From contig NZ_JARUND010000001.1 of assembly GCF_036898825.1 (NCBI RefSeq), forward strand, positions 2,666,001-2,730,000: a stretch of 64,000 bases of DNA. Reading direction: 5' to 3'. Below, piece after piece: positions 7,825-17,475 of this stretch. Each line of letters opens with the position of its first letter. Within the stretch, counting starts at the first letter, position 1. This DNA comes from Streptomyces sp. B21-083 (GTDB taxonomy: Bacteria; Actinomycetota; Actinomycetes; Streptomycetales; Streptomycetaceae). The notes under the pieces are model-generated. The model had not been told where the DNA came from. It saw only the letters and a program-made list of their open reading frames with translations, and searched no databases. A program made the translations under genes and the position numbers.

Positions 7825-9525
7825 TCAGAACTCCCCGGTCCGGTCGGTCCGCAGCCGCTCCAGCACGAGCAGAGCCACCGCGCACACCACCATCAAGATC
7901 GTCGAAAGGGCCATCGCCTGGCCGTAGTTGAGGTCACCGGGGCGCCCCAGCAGGCGGGCCACGGCGACCGGCAGAGTCGGGTTGTCGGGCCGGGCGATGA
8001 ACACGGTCGCCCCGAACTCGCCCAGCGACACGGCGAACGCGAACCCGGCCGCGACCAGCAGCGCCCGCCGCACGATCGGCAGATCGACCTCGCGCCAGAC
8101 CCGCCAGGGCGAGGCCCCGAGCACGGCCGCCGCCTCCCGGAGCCGCCCGTCCACCGCACGCAGCACCGGCAGCATGGTCCGCACGACGAACGGCACCCCG
8201 ACCAGCGCCTGCGCGAGCGGTACGAGGATCCAGCTGCTGCGCAGATCGAGCGGCGGCTCGTCGAGCGCGATGAGGAACCCGAACCCGACGGTCACCGCCG
8301 ACACCCCGAGCGGCAGCATCAGCAGCGCGTCGAACCCCCGTACAAGCCGCCCGGCATCGCGCCTGGTCAGCGCCACGGCCGCCAGCGAGCCCACGACGAC
8401 GGCGATTCCGGTGGCGGCGAGGGCGTACTGGAGCGAGTTCCCGATGGCGGAGATCGGCGCCACCAGGAAGATGCCGGAGTCGTCCCGGGTGAGCGCCCTG
8501 TAGTAACCGAGGCCCGCACCACCGGGCGTGGCGAACGACCGCTGGACCAGCACGGCGAGCGGCAGCACCAACAGGACGGCGATGCTCACGAGCACTCCGC
8601 CGAGCAGTGCCCACTGGCCCCGGCCGCGCGGCCGGCGTGCTGTCGTCTCCGGCGCCACGAGCCGTAGCGCGCTCTCCCGTCGCCGTACCGTCCGGGCGTG
8701 CACGGCGAGAACCGCGCCCACCGCCAGGAACTGGACGATGGTCAGCACGGCGGCCGTACCCAGGTCGAAGATCTCCGAGGTCTGGCGGTAGATCTCCACT
8801 TCGAGGGTGGCGAAGGTCGGGCCGCCGAGGATCTGCACCACTCCGAAGGAGGTGAAGGTGAAGAGGAAGACCATGAGCCCGGCCGCGGCGACGGCGGGCG
8901 CGAGAGCGGGCAGGGTGACCTGCCGCCAGGCCGCGAACCGCGAGGCGCCGAGCACCCGCGCGGCCTCCTCCTGGCGCGGGTCGAGCTGCGCCCAGAGCCC
9001 GCCGACGGTCCGTACGACGACGGCGTAGTTGAAGAAGACGTGCGCGAGCAGGATCGCCCACACGGTCGTGTCCAGCCGTACGCCCCACAGCTCGTCGAGC
9101 AGCCCGCCGCGCCCGACCAGCGCCAGGAAGGCGGTCCCGACGACGACGGTCGGCAGCACGAACGGCACGGTCACCACGGCCCGCAGGACCTGCTTGCCCC
9201 TGAAATCGAAGCGCGCGAAGACATACGCGCCGGGGAGCGCGATCAGCAGCGTGAGCGCGGTGGACGCGAGCGCCTGCCAGAAGGTGAACCAGAGGACATG
9301 CCGGATGCCGGGGTCCTCCAGCACGTCCCCCACCTGCCCGAGCCGCCAGACCCCGTCGACGTGCAGGCCCCGCGCGACGATCGCGGCGACGGGATAGGCG
9401 AAGAAGAGCGCGAAGAAGACGACGGGCAGCACCAGCAGCCCACCGCGCAGGGCGGCGCCCCGCCGACGCGCAGCCGCTTCCGCTGCGCCCACTGCTTCGG
9501 CTACTTCAGTACGAGCGATGTCCAC
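7825..9525 (-). CDS. thiP: Thiamine ABC transporter permease (fused two-domain type)
   Basis: This is a long permease of about 566 residues with roughly twelve membrane segments arranged as two homologous halves, as in ThiP and FbpB. Each half carries an EAA loop: 'EEAARVLGASRFAAWRQVTLPALAPAV' in the first and 'REAAAVLGASPWRVWREVDLPIV' in the second. Two GTG codons are possible starts, 9537 and 9525; both overlap the end of the binding-protein gene, by 37 or 25 bp. I list the shorter form. The overlap implies translational coupling with thiB. It sits in the membrane and works with ThiQ and the lipoprotein ThiB. Confidence 0.86.
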   Translation of the reverse strand: MDIARTEVAEAVGAAEAAARRRGAALRGGLLVLPVVFFALFFAYPVAAIVARGLHVDGVWRLGQVGDVLEDPGIRHVLWFTFWQALASTALTLLIALPGAYVFARFDFRGKQVLRAVVTVPFVLPTVVVGTAFLALVGRGGLLDELWGVRLDTTVWAILLAHVFFNYAVVVRTVGGLWAQLDPRQEEAARVLGASRFAAWRQVTLPALAPAVAAAGLMVFLFTFTSFGVVQILGGPTFATLEVEIYRQTSEIFDLGTAAVLTIVQFLAVGAVLAVHARTVRRRESALRLVAPETTARRPRGRGQWALLGGVLVSIAVLLVLPLAVLVQRSFATPGGAGLGYYRALTRDDSGIFLVAPISAIGNSLQYALAATGIAVVVGSLAAVALTRRDAGRLVRGFDALLMLPLGVSAVTVGFGFLIALDEPPLDLRSSWILVPLAQALVGVPFVVRTMLPVLRAVDGRLREAAAVLGASPWRVWREVDLPIVRRALLVAAGFAFAVSLGEFGATVFIARPDNPTLPVAVARLLGRPGDLNYGQAMALSTILMVVCAVALLVLERLRTDRTGEF

Positions 9526-10583
9526 GACTTGACCCACTGGTCACGGTGCGCGGCGATCTTCGCGGGGTCCATCGTCTCGGGGTCCTTGGCCTGCGGCCCG
9601 AACTCGGTGAACTCGGCGGGCACCTGCGCGCCCTCCCGTACGGGATACACGAACATGTTGAGCGGCATGTCCTCCTGGAAGGTCTTGCCGACCAGGAAGT
9701 CGAGCAGCGCCTTGCCGCCCGCGCTGTTCCCGGCGTTGCTGAGCAGCCCCGCGTACTCGATCTGCCGGAAACAGGTGCCGGTCGCGACGCCGGTGGGCGC
9801 GGTGGTCGGCTTCGGGTCGGCGAAGATCACCTCGGCGGGCGGCGAGGAGGCGTACGAGACGACGAGCGGCCGGTCCCCCTTGGCCTTCTTGCCGCCGGCC
9901 GACCCGGAGAACTCCTCGTTGTACGCCTGCTCCCACCCGTCGACGACCTTCACGCCGTTGGCCTTGAGCTTCGTCCAGTAGCCGGACCAGCCGTCGTCTC
10001 CGTACTTCGCGGCGCTGCCGAGCAGAAAGCCGAGCCCCGGCGAGGAGGTGGAGGCGTTCTCGGTGACGAGCAGGTCCTTGTACGCGGGCTTGACCAGATC
10101 GTCGAAGGACCCGGGCGGGGTCAGCTTGTGCTCGCTGAACCAGGCCTTGTCGTAGTTGACGCAGATGTCGCCGGTGTCGATCGGCGTGACCCGGTGCTTG
10201 TCCGCGTCGGTCCGGTACGCGGGCAGGATCGCGTCGGCGTCCTTCACCTCGTACGACTGGAACAGTCCGTTGTCGAGCGCGCGGGAGAGCAGGGTGTTGT
10301 CGACGCCGAAGAAGACGTCGCCCTGCGGGTTGTCCTTGGTCAGGATCGCCTTGTTGACGGCCTGGCCGGCGTCGCCGTCCTTGAGGACCTTGACGGTGTA
10401 CCCGGACTGCTTCTCGAAGGCGGCGAGGACGCTCTTCGAGACGGCCCACGAGTCATGGCTGACGAGGGTGACGGTCTTGGAGTCCGCCGCCGAACCGCTG
10501 CCGCCGTCGCCGGAGCCGCACGCGGACAGCGTGACAAGCCCGAGCCCGACGGCAAGGGCCGTGACCTGCTTGGTGATGTTCAC
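9501..10583 (-). CDS. thiB: Thiamine ABC transporter substrate-binding lipoprotein
   Basis: The 360-residue protein has a lipoprotein signal with lipobox 'LVTLSAC' (Cys22) and a Gly/Ser-rich linker. The body is typical of the ThiB/AfuA class ('GDVFFGVDNTLLSRALD', 'GDICVNYDKAWF', 'SPGLGFLLGSAAKYGDDGW'). The GTG start at 10583 has an AGGAGG ribosome-binding sequence 9 nt upstream. It is first in the operon and directly follows a TPP riboswitch, which is strong evidence for thiamine import rather than iron import. It is anchored on the outer face of the membrane. Confidence 0.9.
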   Translation of the reverse strand: MNITKQVTALAVGLGLVTLSACGSGDGGSGSAADSKTVTLVSHDSWAVSKSVLAAFEKQSGYTVKVLKDGDAGQAVNKAILTKDNPQGDVFFGVDNTLLSRALDNGLFQSYEVKDADAILPAYRTDADKHRVTPIDTGDICVNYDKAWFSEHKLTPPGSFDDLVKPAYKDLLVTENASTSSPGLGFLLGSAAKYGDDGWSGYWTKLKANGVKVVDGWEQAYNEEFSGSAGGKKAKGDRPLVVSYASSPPAEVIFADPKPTTAPTGVATGTCFRQIEYAGLLSNAGNSAGGKALLDFLVGKTFQEDMPLNMFVYPVREGAQVPAEFTEFGPQAKDPETMDPAKIAAHRDQWVKSWTSLVLK

Positions 10584-10620
10584 CGGATTTTTCCTCCTGG
10601 GATGACCAGGAAGAGACGCG

Positions 10621-10658
10621 GCCCTGCCCAGAACCCATGACGGGGTTCCGGGCAGGGC
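10621..10658 (-). terminator. Riboswitch expression-platform hairpin
   Basis: The inverted repeat GCCCTGCCC-A-GAACCC / GGGTTC-C-GGGCAGGGC has one mismatch and a short loop. It lies between the TPP aptamer and the thiB ribosome-binding site. It could act as the terminator formed when TPP is bound. Only a weak pyrimidine run follows, so control of translation is also possible. Confidence 0.65.
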
Positions 10659-10675
10659 GCAACAGCTTGAGTGAT

Positions 10676-10770
10676 GACCGAACTTCCTACCCAGAATGAC
10701 CTGGGCGAGGTTCAGAGGGTCTGCGGGCTGTCCCGCACTCTCAGCGCTGTGGCGCTCCCCTGTCGGAATA
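10676..10770 (-). ncRNA. TPP (THI-box) riboswitch controlling thiBPQ
   Basis: Read on the minus strand, the conserved elements of the thiamine pyrophosphate aptamer appear in order. GGGGAGCGCC (10760-10751) is the P1/P2 side. Next is CTGAGA (10744-10739), the pyrimidine-sensing THI-box core. A P3-like GCGGGACAGCCCGC hairpin follows. Then come GACCCTCTGAACCT (10721-10708), and CCAGGTCATTCTGG with the closing GGTAGG (10704-10686), the P4/P5 pyrophosphate arm. The aptamer sits between the end of rlmN and thiB. When TPP is abundant, expression of the transporter should be repressed. Confidence 0.93.
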
Positions 10771-10796
10771 TGAAGATATGTATGTACGGCGTAAGA

Positions 10797-11903
10797 CTAC
10801 CGCTCGGTGGCCGCCAGCTGACCGCACGCCCCGTCGATCTCCTGCCCCCGGGTGTCCCGAACGGTGACGGGCACGCCGTGCGCGGCGATGGCCTCGACGA
10901 ACGCCTTCTCGTCCTCGGGCCGCGAGGCGGTCCACTTGGACCCCGGAGTCGGGTTCAGCGGGATCAGGTTGACATGCACGGGCTTGCCCCTGAGCAGCCG
11001 CCCGAGCCGGTCACCACGCCAGGCCTGGTCATTGATGTCCCGGATCATCGCGTACTCGATGGACAGCCGGCGCCCCGACTTGGCCGCGTACTCCCACCCG
11101 GCGTCGAGGACCTCCCGCACCCTCCACCGCGTGTTGACGGGCACGAGGGTGTCGCGCAGCTCGTCGTCGGGTGCGTGCAGGGAGATGGCGAGCCGGCACT
11201 TGAAACCCTCGTCGGAGAACCGGTTGATGGCCGGTACCAGTCCCACGGTCGAGACGGTGATCCCGCGCTGCGACAGCCCCATGCCGTCCGGCGCGGGGTC
11301 GGTCAGCGCACGGATGGCGCCGACCACGCGCTTGTAGTTGGCGAGGGGCTCGCCCATACCCATGAAGACGATGTTGGAGAGCCGCGCGGGGCCGCCGGGG
11401 ATCTCCCCGTCCCGAAGCGCACGCATCCCGTCCACGATCTGGTGCACGATCTCGGCGGTGGACAGATTCCGGTCCAGCCCGGCCTGTCCGGTCGCGCAGA
11501 ACGGGCAGTTCATCCCGCACCCGGCCTGCGAGCTGATGCACATGGTCACCCGGTCCGGGTACCGCATGAGCACCGACTCGACGAGCGTCCCGTCGAACAT
11601 CCGCCACAGCGTCTTGCGGGTGGTGTCCTGGTCGGTCGACAGATGACGCACGACCGTCATCAGCTCCGGAAGCAGCGCTTCCTGGAGCTTCCCGCGCGAG
11701 GCGGCCGGGATGTCCGTCCACTCCGCCGGGTCGTGCGCGAACCGCGCGAAGTAGTGCTGCGAGAGCTGCTTGGCACGAAACGGCTTCTCACCGATCGCGG
11801 CAACGGCCTCTTTACGCTCGGCAGGCGTGAGATCGGCAAGATGCCGCGGCGGCTTCTGGGCTCCGCGCGGGGCGATGAATGTGAGTTCTCCGGGCTTAGG
11901 CAT
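10797..11903 (-). CDS. rlmN: 23S rRNA (adenine-2503-C2)/tRNA methyltransferase RlmN
   Basis: The 368-residue radical-SAM methylase has its iron-sulfur motif in 'CGMNCPFC' (CxxxCxxC). Further hallmarks are '[14 protein letters not shown]' and '[13 protein letters not shown]'. A conserved Cys near the C-terminus ('DGACGQL') is the methyl-carrying residue in this family. It makes 2-methyladenosine at A2503 of 23S rRNA and A37 of some tRNAs. I start at ATG 11903 ('[14 protein letters not shown]'), as the upstream in-frame extension lacks family resemblance. It stands alone at the upstream side of the thi operon. A consensus DnaA box lies 45 bp upstream of the start. Confidence 0.95.
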   Translation of the reverse strand: MPKPGELTFIAPRGAQKPPRHLADLTPAERKEAVAAIGEKPFRAKQLSQHYFARFAHDPAEWTDIPAASRGKLQEALLPELMTVVRHLSTDQDTTRKTLWRMFDGTLVESVLMRYPDRVTMCISSQAGCGMNCPFCATGQAGLDRNLSTAEIVHQIVDGMRALRDGEIPGGPARLSNIVFMGMGEPLANYKRVVGAIRALTDPAPDGMGLSQRGITVSTVGLVPAINRFSDEGFKCRLAISLHAPDDELRDTLVPVNTRWRVREVLDAGWEYAAKSGRRLSIEYAMIRDINDQAWRGDRLGRLLRGKPVHVNLIPLNPTPGSKWTASRPEDEKAFVEAIAAHGVPVTVRDTRGQEIDGACGQLAATER

Positions 11904-11947
11904 GGCTGTACCAGTGTCGCAGACATCCGGACACCCCCTCGCTGCCC

Positions 11948-11956
11948 TGTGGACAA
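11948..11956 (-). promoter_or_regulatory. DnaA box upstream of rlmN
   Basis: The minus strand carries TTGTCCACA, the preferred DnaA box of Streptomyces, in the gap between the unknown helical gene and rlmN. It is isolated and far from any recognisable origin. Confidence 0.5.
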
Positions 11957-12003
11957 CCTCACCCGCGGGCACAGAAACCCAGGTCAGCGGCCCTTCTGCG
12001 CTC

Positions 12004-12675
12004 TCACTGAGGCGCCGCAGCCATCACTCCCCGAAGCTGCGTCACCTCCCGCTCCAGCTCGCGGTAGTGGTCGCTGACCTTGCGCCGGGCCGTCGGGGTG
12101 ACGCGGCCCCCGTCCAGTTCGGCCAGTCGGTGCCCCAGGGCGGCAAGGTCCGTCTGCCAGCCGTGCCAGCCGTCGGCGCCCTGGGCGACGGCCAGCTCGT
12201 CCTGGGCGGCCCGCAGGGTCGCGTGGGCCGTCTGACGCAGCGGGAGGATGGCGGCGCGGAGCCGTTCGGTGCGCTCACGGAGATAGACGAGGGACTCGCC
12301 GACTCCGGCGCACGTCTCCCCCAGTTCGGTCATCGATCTGGTGTGCTCCCCGAGCGCGCCCAGCCAGGGAACGGCCGCCTCGACACCGTTCTCCGCCGCC
12401 GCGACAGCCCCGGTACGGATCTCGTCGTAGTACTGCGAAACACCGTCCAGGTCGGCGAAGACACTCACGGCCCCGGTCGTCTGTTCACGGATGGTGTCCG
12501 AGGGCAGTCCGTCGCCCTGATCGAGCAGCGCCTCGATCCGCGCCAACTCGCCCCGAACCGCTCGTCGCAGCTCCAGCAGAGCCTGGTGAGCGGCGTCGGC
12601 CGCCTCCACCGGGCCGGCGACAGCTGCCAGCCCCTCGGCCTGCCGCTGGCGTCTGGCCCGACTACGCCCCCACAT
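12004..12675 (-). CDS. Unknown protein, alpha-helical, cytoplasmic
   Basis: I do not recognise this 223-residue protein. It is rich in Ala, Glu, Arg and Leu with heptad-like patterns, for example '[23 protein letters not shown]' and '[14 protein letters not shown]', so it is probably helical or coiled coil. There is no signal peptide and no membrane span. I chose ATG 12675 ('[10 protein letters not shown]') because GGAAGGGGTGG precedes it. It lies between cdsA and rlmN, in the same direction, with 100-bp gaps. Codon usage is native and the position looks stable, so it is likely a real, conserved streptomycete gene. Confidence 0.7.
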   Translation of the reverse strand: MWGRSRARRQRQAEGLAAVAGPVEAADAAHQALLELRRAVRGELARIEALLDQGDGLPSDTIREQTTGAVSVFADLDGVSQYYDEIRTGAVAAAENGVEAAVPWLGALGEHTRSMTELGETCAGVGESLVYLRERTERLRAAILPLRQTAHATLRAAQDELAVAQGADGWHGWQTDLAALGHRLAELDGGRVTPTARRKVSDHYRELEREVTQLRGVMAAAPQ

Positions 12676-12800
12676 GCACGCCACCCCTTCCGGACGGATC
12701 GACCGCACTGAAGTCGATCTTAGGTTCGAAAGGGGTGGTTTCGGGCCGACGTGGGTTCTTCACAGGAAATCCGGACCGTACTGGAACATTCCGGCCGCCC

Positions 12801-13925
12801 TCAGCCCACGAAGGCGACGAACAGCAACCACACGACAGGAGCCGTGGGAAGCAGCGAGTCCAGCCGGTCCATGATGCCGCCGTGCCCGGGCAACAGCGTG
12901 CCCATGTCCTTGATGCCCAGGTCCCGCTTGATCATGGACTCGCCGAGGTCGCCGAGCGTGGCGCTCACCGCGACCGCGAGGCCCAGCAGCAGCCCCTGCC
13001 ACCAGGTGCCGTCGTCGATGACGTACTCCATCAGCAGCGCGCCCGCCACCATCGCGAACGTGACAGCGCCGAACAGACCCTCGCGGGTCTTGCCGGGGCT
13101 GATGCGCGGGGCGAGCTTGTGCTTGCCGAAGCGCCAGCCGATCGCGTACGCGCCGGTGTCGCTGACGACCGTCAGGAGCAGGAACGTCATGACGCGCTGC
13201 GCACCGTCGTCGGCGGTGAGCATCATCGCGACGAACGTCGCCAGGAACGGGACGTAGAAAGCAGCAAAGACGCCTGCCGTGACGTCCTTCAGATAGCCCT
13301 CGGGGGGTTCCGTCATACGCCAGACCAGGACCGCGAGCGCGGTCAGCGCCATCGCGACCCACGCGCCCTCGGGACCCCGGACGTAGCCGGCGACGACCAT
13401 CGCGGCCCCGCCGAGCGCGAGCGGCACCAGCGGTGCCTTGATGCCCTTGCGTTCCTGGAGCCGGGACGTCAGTTCCCACAGGCCGACCACGACGGCGACC
13501 GCGATCACGCCGACGAAGGCGGCCTTGACGACGAACAGCGACGCGATGATCACCGCGCCGAGCCCGACGCCGACACCTATGGCCGCGCCGAGGTCCCGAC
13601 CCGCGCTCTTCTTCGGGACGGGGGCGGGCTGCTGGGCGTCGTCGGGCGTGGGCATGGAATCCGGCTTCTGCGGCACCGCCCCGTAGGGCTGTGCCTGCGG
13701 CTTCTCGTCGCGGAACAAGGGGCCGCCCGGCCGAGCGGCCCCCCGGTCGTCATCCTGGTCTCCGCCATGTGCGGGTACGTCGGGCACGATGGGCATGGGG
13801 CGAGTCTGCTGCGCGTGCTGCGCATCGTACGCGGGACCCGCCGGGGCAGCCCCCTGGACAGGCCCTCCGTCGGACGGCCCCCAGTACCCGGCGTGGGGCT
13901 GCGCCCCCCAGGAAGAGTCGTTCAT
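12801..13925 (-). CDS. cdsA: Phosphatidate cytidylyltransferase (CDP-diacylglycerol synthase)
   Basis: The 374-residue membrane enzyme makes CDP-diacylglycerol from phosphatidate and CTP, the entry to phospholipid head-group synthesis. The C-terminal family signature is complete: 'SMIKRDLGIKDMGTLLPGHG' followed by 'GIMDRLDS'. About eight hydrophobic segments fill residues 110-374. The first ~105 residues are a Pro/Gln/Asp-rich cytoplasmic extension not found in short homologues. The ATG shares one base with the frr stop codon (TGATG), indicating tight translational coupling to frr. Confidence 0.94.
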   Translation of the reverse strand: MNDSSWGAQPHAGYWGPSDGGPVQGAAPAGPAYDAQHAQQTRPMPIVPDVPAHGGDQDDDRGAARPGGPLFRDEKPQAQPYGAVPQKPDSMPTPDDAQQPAPVPKKSAGRDLGAAIGVGVGLGAVIIASLFVVKAAFVGVIAVAVVVGLWELTSRLQERKGIKAPLVPLALGGAAMVVAGYVRGPEGAWVAMALTALAVLVWRMTEPPEGYLKDVTAGVFAAFYVPFLATFVAMMLTADDGAQRVMTFLLLTVVSDTGAYAIGWRFGKHKLAPRISPGKTREGLFGAVTFAMVAGALLMEYVIDDGTWWQGLLLGLAVAVSATLGDLGESMIKRDLGIKDMGTLLPGHGGIMDRLDSLLPTAPVVWLLFVAFVG

Positions 13926-14482
13926 CAGACTTCGAGAAGCTCCGCTTCCTTGTGCTTGAGAAGCTCGTCCACCTGCGCGACGTACTTCGCGGTGGTGTCG
14001 TCGAGCTCCTTCTCCGCGCGACGGCCCTCGTCCTCGCCGACCTCGCCGTCCTTGACGAACTTGTCGATGGTGTCCTTGGCCTTGCGGCGGATGGACCGGA
14101 TCGAGATCTTGGAGTCCTCGGCCTTGGTCCGGGCCACCTTGATGTAGTCCTTGCGGCGTTCCTGGGTGAGCTCGGGGAACACCACGCGGATGATGTTTCC
14201 GTCGTTGCTCGGGTTGACGCCGAGGTCGGAGTCGCGGATCGCCTGTTCGATGTTGCGCATCGCGGTCTTGTCGAACGGGGTCACCACGGCCATCCGCGGT
14301 TCGGGCACGGAGAAAGAGGCCAGCTGGTTGATCGGCGTCAACGCGCCGTAGTAGTCGGCCACGATCTTGTTGAACATCGCCGGGTGCGCACGGCCGGTGC
14401 GGATCGCGGCGAAGTCCTCCTTGGCGACCACGACGGCCTTCTCCATCTTCTCCTCGGCCTCGAGGAGGGTCTCTTCGATCAC
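13925..14482 (-). CDS. frr: Ribosome recycling factor
   Basis: The 185-residue protein matches RRF throughout: '[21 protein letters not shown]', '[20 protein letters not shown]' and '[23 protein letters not shown]'. It splits post-termination ribosomes together with EF-G. Two adjacent GTG codons (14485, 14482) are possible starts. I took the second, which gives the usual length and a better-spaced AGGAG. It lies between pyrH and cdsA in the widely conserved rpsB-tsf-pyrH-frr-cdsA order and overlaps cdsA by 1 bp. Confidence 0.95.
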   Translation of the reverse strand: MIEETLLEAEEKMEKAVVVAKEDFAAIRTGRAHPAMFNKIVADYYGALTPINQLASFSVPEPRMAVVTPFDKTAMRNIEQAIRDSDLGVNPSNDGNIIRVVFPELTQERRKDYIKVARTKAEDSKISIRSIRRKAKDTIDKFVKDGEVGEDEGRRAEKELDDTTAKYVAQVDELLKHKEAELLEV

Positions 14483-14636
14483 CACTTGCTCCTGCGTGTC
14501 TTGAGTAGGCCCGGCTGCTGGTCTCGGTCAGGCCGGCGGCCGGCTGCGTCGCGTCTTCTTCCTGCACGGTTCCCGACCGGCAGGACATTGTCCATCCCCC
14601 GCTCAGGGTCCGTCCCCGGGCAGGGCTGATACCCGG

Positions 14637-15395
14637 TCAGTCCCGGCTGCCCTGTTCACCGACGAGTGTGCCGATCTTCTCACCCTTGACGGCCCGGGCG
14701 ATATTGCCCTCGGTCAGAAGCTCGAAGACCAGGATCGGGAGCTTGTTGTCACGGCACAGCGTGATCGCGGTCATGTCGGCGACCTTGAGGTCCCGGGTGA
14801 TGACCTCGCCGTAGCCGAGCGAGTCGAACTTGACGGCCTCGGGATTGGTCTTCGGGTCGGAGTCGTAGACCCCGTCCACGCCGTTCTTGCCCATCAGCAG
14901 TGCCTCGGCGTCGATCTCCAGGGCGCGCTGTGCGGCGGTCGTGTCGGTGGAGAAGTACGGCATGCCCATACCGGCACCGAAGATGACCACACGGCCCTTC
15001 TCCAGGTGTCGTACGGCGCGCAGCGGAATGTACGGCTCGGCGACCTGACCCATGGTGATGGCGGTCTGGACCCGGCTGTCGATGCCCTCCTTCTCCAGGA
15101 AGTCCTGGAGAGCGAGGCAGTTCATGACGGTGCCGAGCATGCCCATGTAGTCCGAGCGGGCCCGGTCCATGCCGCGCTGCTGCAGTTCCGCACCGCGAAA
15201 GAAGTTGCCGCCGCCGAGGACGACGGCGATCTGGGAGCCGTCGCGCACGACGGCCGCGATCTCGCGGGCAATCTTGTGCACCACGTCGGGGTCGACGCCC
15301 AGGCCCCCGCCACCGGAGAAGGCCTCTCCGGACAGCTTCAGCATGTACCTGCCGCGCACTTTGCCGTCGTCGCTCTTCTGGGCCTTGGTGGTCAT
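14637..15395 (-). CDS. pyrH: UMP kinase
   Basis: This 252-residue amino-acid-kinase-fold enzyme phosphorylates UMP with ATP. Seen motifs are '[12 protein letters not shown]' (phosphate-binding Lys), '[14 protein letters not shown]', '[20 protein letters not shown]' and the '[15 protein letters not shown]' nucleotide-binding stretch. The start at ATG 15395 follows GAGGCGAG. It is separated from tsf by about 200 bp holding a 15-bp-stem hairpin, so part of the rpsB-tsf transcription probably stops before it. Confidence 0.95.
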   Translation of the reverse strand: MTTKAQKSDDGKVRGRYMLKLSGEAFSGGGGLGVDPDVVHKIAREIAAVVRDGSQIAVVLGGGNFFRGAELQQRGMDRARSDYMGMLGTVMNCLALQDFLEKEGIDSRVQTAITMGQVAEPYIPLRAVRHLEKGRVVIFGAGMGMPYFSTDTTAAQRALEIDAEALLMGKNGVDGVYDSDPKTNPEAVKFDSLGYGEVITRDLKVADMTAITLCRDNKLPILVFELLTEGNIARAVKGEKIGTLVGEQGSRD

Positions 15396-15430
15396 CGAGA
15401 TCTCGCCTCTTCACGTGTCACACATACGAA

Positions 15431-15483
15431 GGAGGCCATTGCCGATGGGGTGTCGTCGCATCCCATGCTCGGCAATGGCCTCC
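15431..15483 (-). terminator. Long hairpin between tsf and pyrH
   Basis: A 15-bp perfect inverted repeat (15431-15445 / 15469-15483) encloses a 23-nt loop that can itself pair TGGG with CCCA. It lies in the tsf-pyrH gap and probably reduces or ends transcription coming from rpsB-tsf. Confidence 0.75.
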
Positions 15484-15596
15484 TCGTCAGATCTGCTGTC
15501 GTCCGCCACGCGCGCGTGCATGACGGCGTACGCGCGCGACTGTCATCGACCCTATAGGTATGCCTACGCGGGCCGCGCGTCGATCGCGGTACGGAC

Positions 15597-16433
15597 TCAG
15601 ATGCCGACCTTGATGCGCGTGAAGCGCTTCAGGGTGACACCGGCCTCGTCCAGGACCTTCTGGACGGACTTCTTGTTGTCCAGCGCGTACGGCTGGCCGA
15701 GCAGCGTGGCTTCCTTGAAGAAGCCGTTGACGCGCCCCTCGACGATCTTCGGCAGGGCGGCCTCGGGCTTGCCCTCGGCGCGGGTGGTCTCCTCGGCGAC
15801 GCGGCGCTCGGTCTCGACGACCTCGGCCGGCACGTCCTCCTTGGAGAGGTACTTCGGCGCGAAGGCGGCGATGTGCTGGGCGATGCCCTTGGCGACCTCG
15901 GCATTGGGCTTGTCCAGCTCGACGAGGACACCGATCTGCGGGGGCAGGTCGGGCATCGTGCGGTGCATGTAGGCCAGCACGAAACCGTCCGCGTACTGCG
16001 CGAAGCGGTCCAGGACGATCTTCTCGCCCAGGTTGGCGTTGGCCTCGTCGACGTACGCCTGGACCGTCTTGCCGGACTCGATCTCGGAGGCGAGCAGCGC
16101 CTCCAGGTCGGCCGGGGAGGTCTTGGCGACGTGCTCGGCGAGCGCGTTGGCGGCAGCCTGGAACTTCTCGCCCTTGGCGACGAAGTCCGTCTCGCACTTC
16201 AGCTCGACGAGGACACCGGAGGTGTTGTCGTCGGCGATGATCGAGACGACCGCGCCGTTCTCGGCGGAACGGCCCTCGCGCTTGGCGACGCCCTTCTGGC
16301 CCTTGATGCGCAGGGCCTCGACGGCCTTGTCGACCTCGCCCTCGGCCTCGTCCAGTGCCTTCTTGCAGTCCATCATGCCGGCGCCGGTGAGCTCACGGAG
16401 CTTCTTGACGTCGGCGGCGGTGTAGTTCGCCAT
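15597..16433 (-). CDS. tsf: Elongation factor Ts
   Basis: The 278-residue protein is full length for EF-Ts. It starts 'MANYTAADVKKLRELTGAGM' followed by 'MDCKKALDEAEGEVDKAVEALR', the conserved N-terminal UBA-like domain. The core contains 'VELKCETDFVAKGEKFQ', where the TDFV residues contact EF-Tu. It exchanges GDP for GTP on EF-Tu. It is downstream of rpsB with a 100-bp gap containing a 13-bp-stem hairpin, likely setting the ratio of S2 to EF-Ts. Confidence 0.97.
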   Translation of the reverse strand: MANYTAADVKKLRELTGAGMMDCKKALDEAEGEVDKAVEALRIKGQKGVAKREGRSAENGAVVSIIADDNTSGVLVELKCETDFVAKGEKFQAAANALAEHVAKTSPADLEALLASEIESGKTVQAYVDEANANLGEKIVLDRFAQYADGFVLAYMHRTMPDLPPQIGVLVELDKPNAEVAKGIAQHIAAFAPKYLSKEDVPAEVVETERRVAEETTRAEGKPEAALPKIVEGRVNGFFKEATLLGQPYALDNKKSVQKVLDEAGVTLKRFTRIKVGI

Positions 16434-16474
16434 GATTCTCGGAGTCTCTCTCGAAGTCTGAAAGATCTACGGAC

Positions 16475-16513
16475 CGAACGGCGGGGGGCCGATGGAGGTG
16501 CCCCCGCCGTTCG
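16475..16513 (-). terminator. Hairpin between rpsB and tsf
   Basis: A 13-bp perfect inverted repeat (16475-16487 / 16501-16513) with a 13-nt loop lies between the rpsB stop and the tsf start. It is a likely partial terminator or RNA-processing site. Confidence 0.7.
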
Positions 16514-16533
16514 ACAACCCGAAGGGGTGAGGG

Positions 16534-17475
16534 TCAGGCCTGCTCGGCGGCGTCGGCCGGAGCCTCGGCAGCGGGCGCCTCGACGGGGGCCTCAGCGGCG
16601 GCCTCGACCTCGGCCTCGGCAGCGGCCTCGACCGGAGCCTCCTCGGCGGGGGCCTCAGCGGCAGCAGCCTCGGCGGCGGGCGCCTCGGCGTCGTCGGCCT
16701 TCTTCTCGCCCTCGAGGAGGTCGCGCTCCCACTCGGCGAGGGGCTCGGCGACGGCCTTCTCGCCCTTGTCACCGGTGTTGACGCCGGAGCGGGACATGAG
16801 GCCCTCGGCGACAGCGTCGGCGATCACGCGGGTGAGCAGGGTGACGGAGCGGATCGCGTCGTCGTTGCCCGGGATCTTGTAGTCGACCTCGTCGGGGTCG
16901 CAGTTGGTGTCGAGGATCGCGACGACCGGGATGTTGAGCTTCCGGGCCTCACCGACCGCGATGTGCTCCTTCTTGGTGTCCACGATCCAGACGGCGCTGG
17001 GCACCTTGGACATCTCGCGGATACCACCGAGGGTCTTCTCCAGCTTGGCCTTCTCGCGCGAGAGCACGAGAAGCTCCTTCTTGGTGAGACCCGACGCGGC
17101 GACGTCCTCGAAGTCGATCTGCTCGAGCTCCTTGAGGCGCTGCAGACGCTTGTAGACGGTCGAGAAGTTGGTGAGCATGCCGCCCAGCCAGCGCTGGTTG
17201 ACGTAGGGCATGCCGACGCGGGTCGCCTGCTCGGCGATCGCTTCCTGCGCCTGCTTCTTCGTGCCGACGAACATGACCGTGCCGCCGTGGGCGACGGTCT
17301 CCTTGACGAACTCGTAGGCGCGGTCGATGTACGACAGCGACTGGAGCAGGTCGATGATGTAGATGCCGTTGCGCTCCGTGAAGATGAAGCGCTTCATCTT
17401 CGGGTTCCAACGACGGGTCTGGTGACCGAAGTGGACGCCGCTTTCCAGCAGCTCCCGCATCGTGACGACGGCCAT
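16534..17475 (-). CDS. rpsB: 30S ribosomal protein S2
   Basis: The 313-residue protein has the complete S2 core: '[20 protein letters not shown]', '[12 protein letters not shown]', '[14 protein letters not shown]' and '[36 protein letters not shown]'-type segments. The last ~60 residues are an Ala/Glu-rich acidic tail typical of actinobacteria. An AAGGAGAA ribosome-binding site precedes ATG 17475. It heads the rpsB-tsf cluster, transcribed away from the divergent M23 peptidase gene. Confidence 0.97.
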   Translation of the reverse strand: MAVVTMRELLESGVHFGHQTRRWNPKMKRFIFTERNGIYIIDLLQSLSYIDRAYEFVKETVAHGGTVMFVGTKKQAQEAIAEQATRVGMPYVNQRWLGGMLTNFSTVYKRLQRLKELEQIDFEDVAASGLTKKELLVLSREKAKLEKTLGGIREMSKVPSAVWIVDTKKEHIAVGEARKLNIPVVAILDTNCDPDEVDYKIPGNDDAIRSVTLLTRVIADAVAEGLMSRSGVNTGDKGEKAVAEPLAEWERDLLEGEKKADDAEAPAAEAAAAEAPAEEAPVEAAAEAEVEAAAEAPVEAPAAEAPADAAEQA

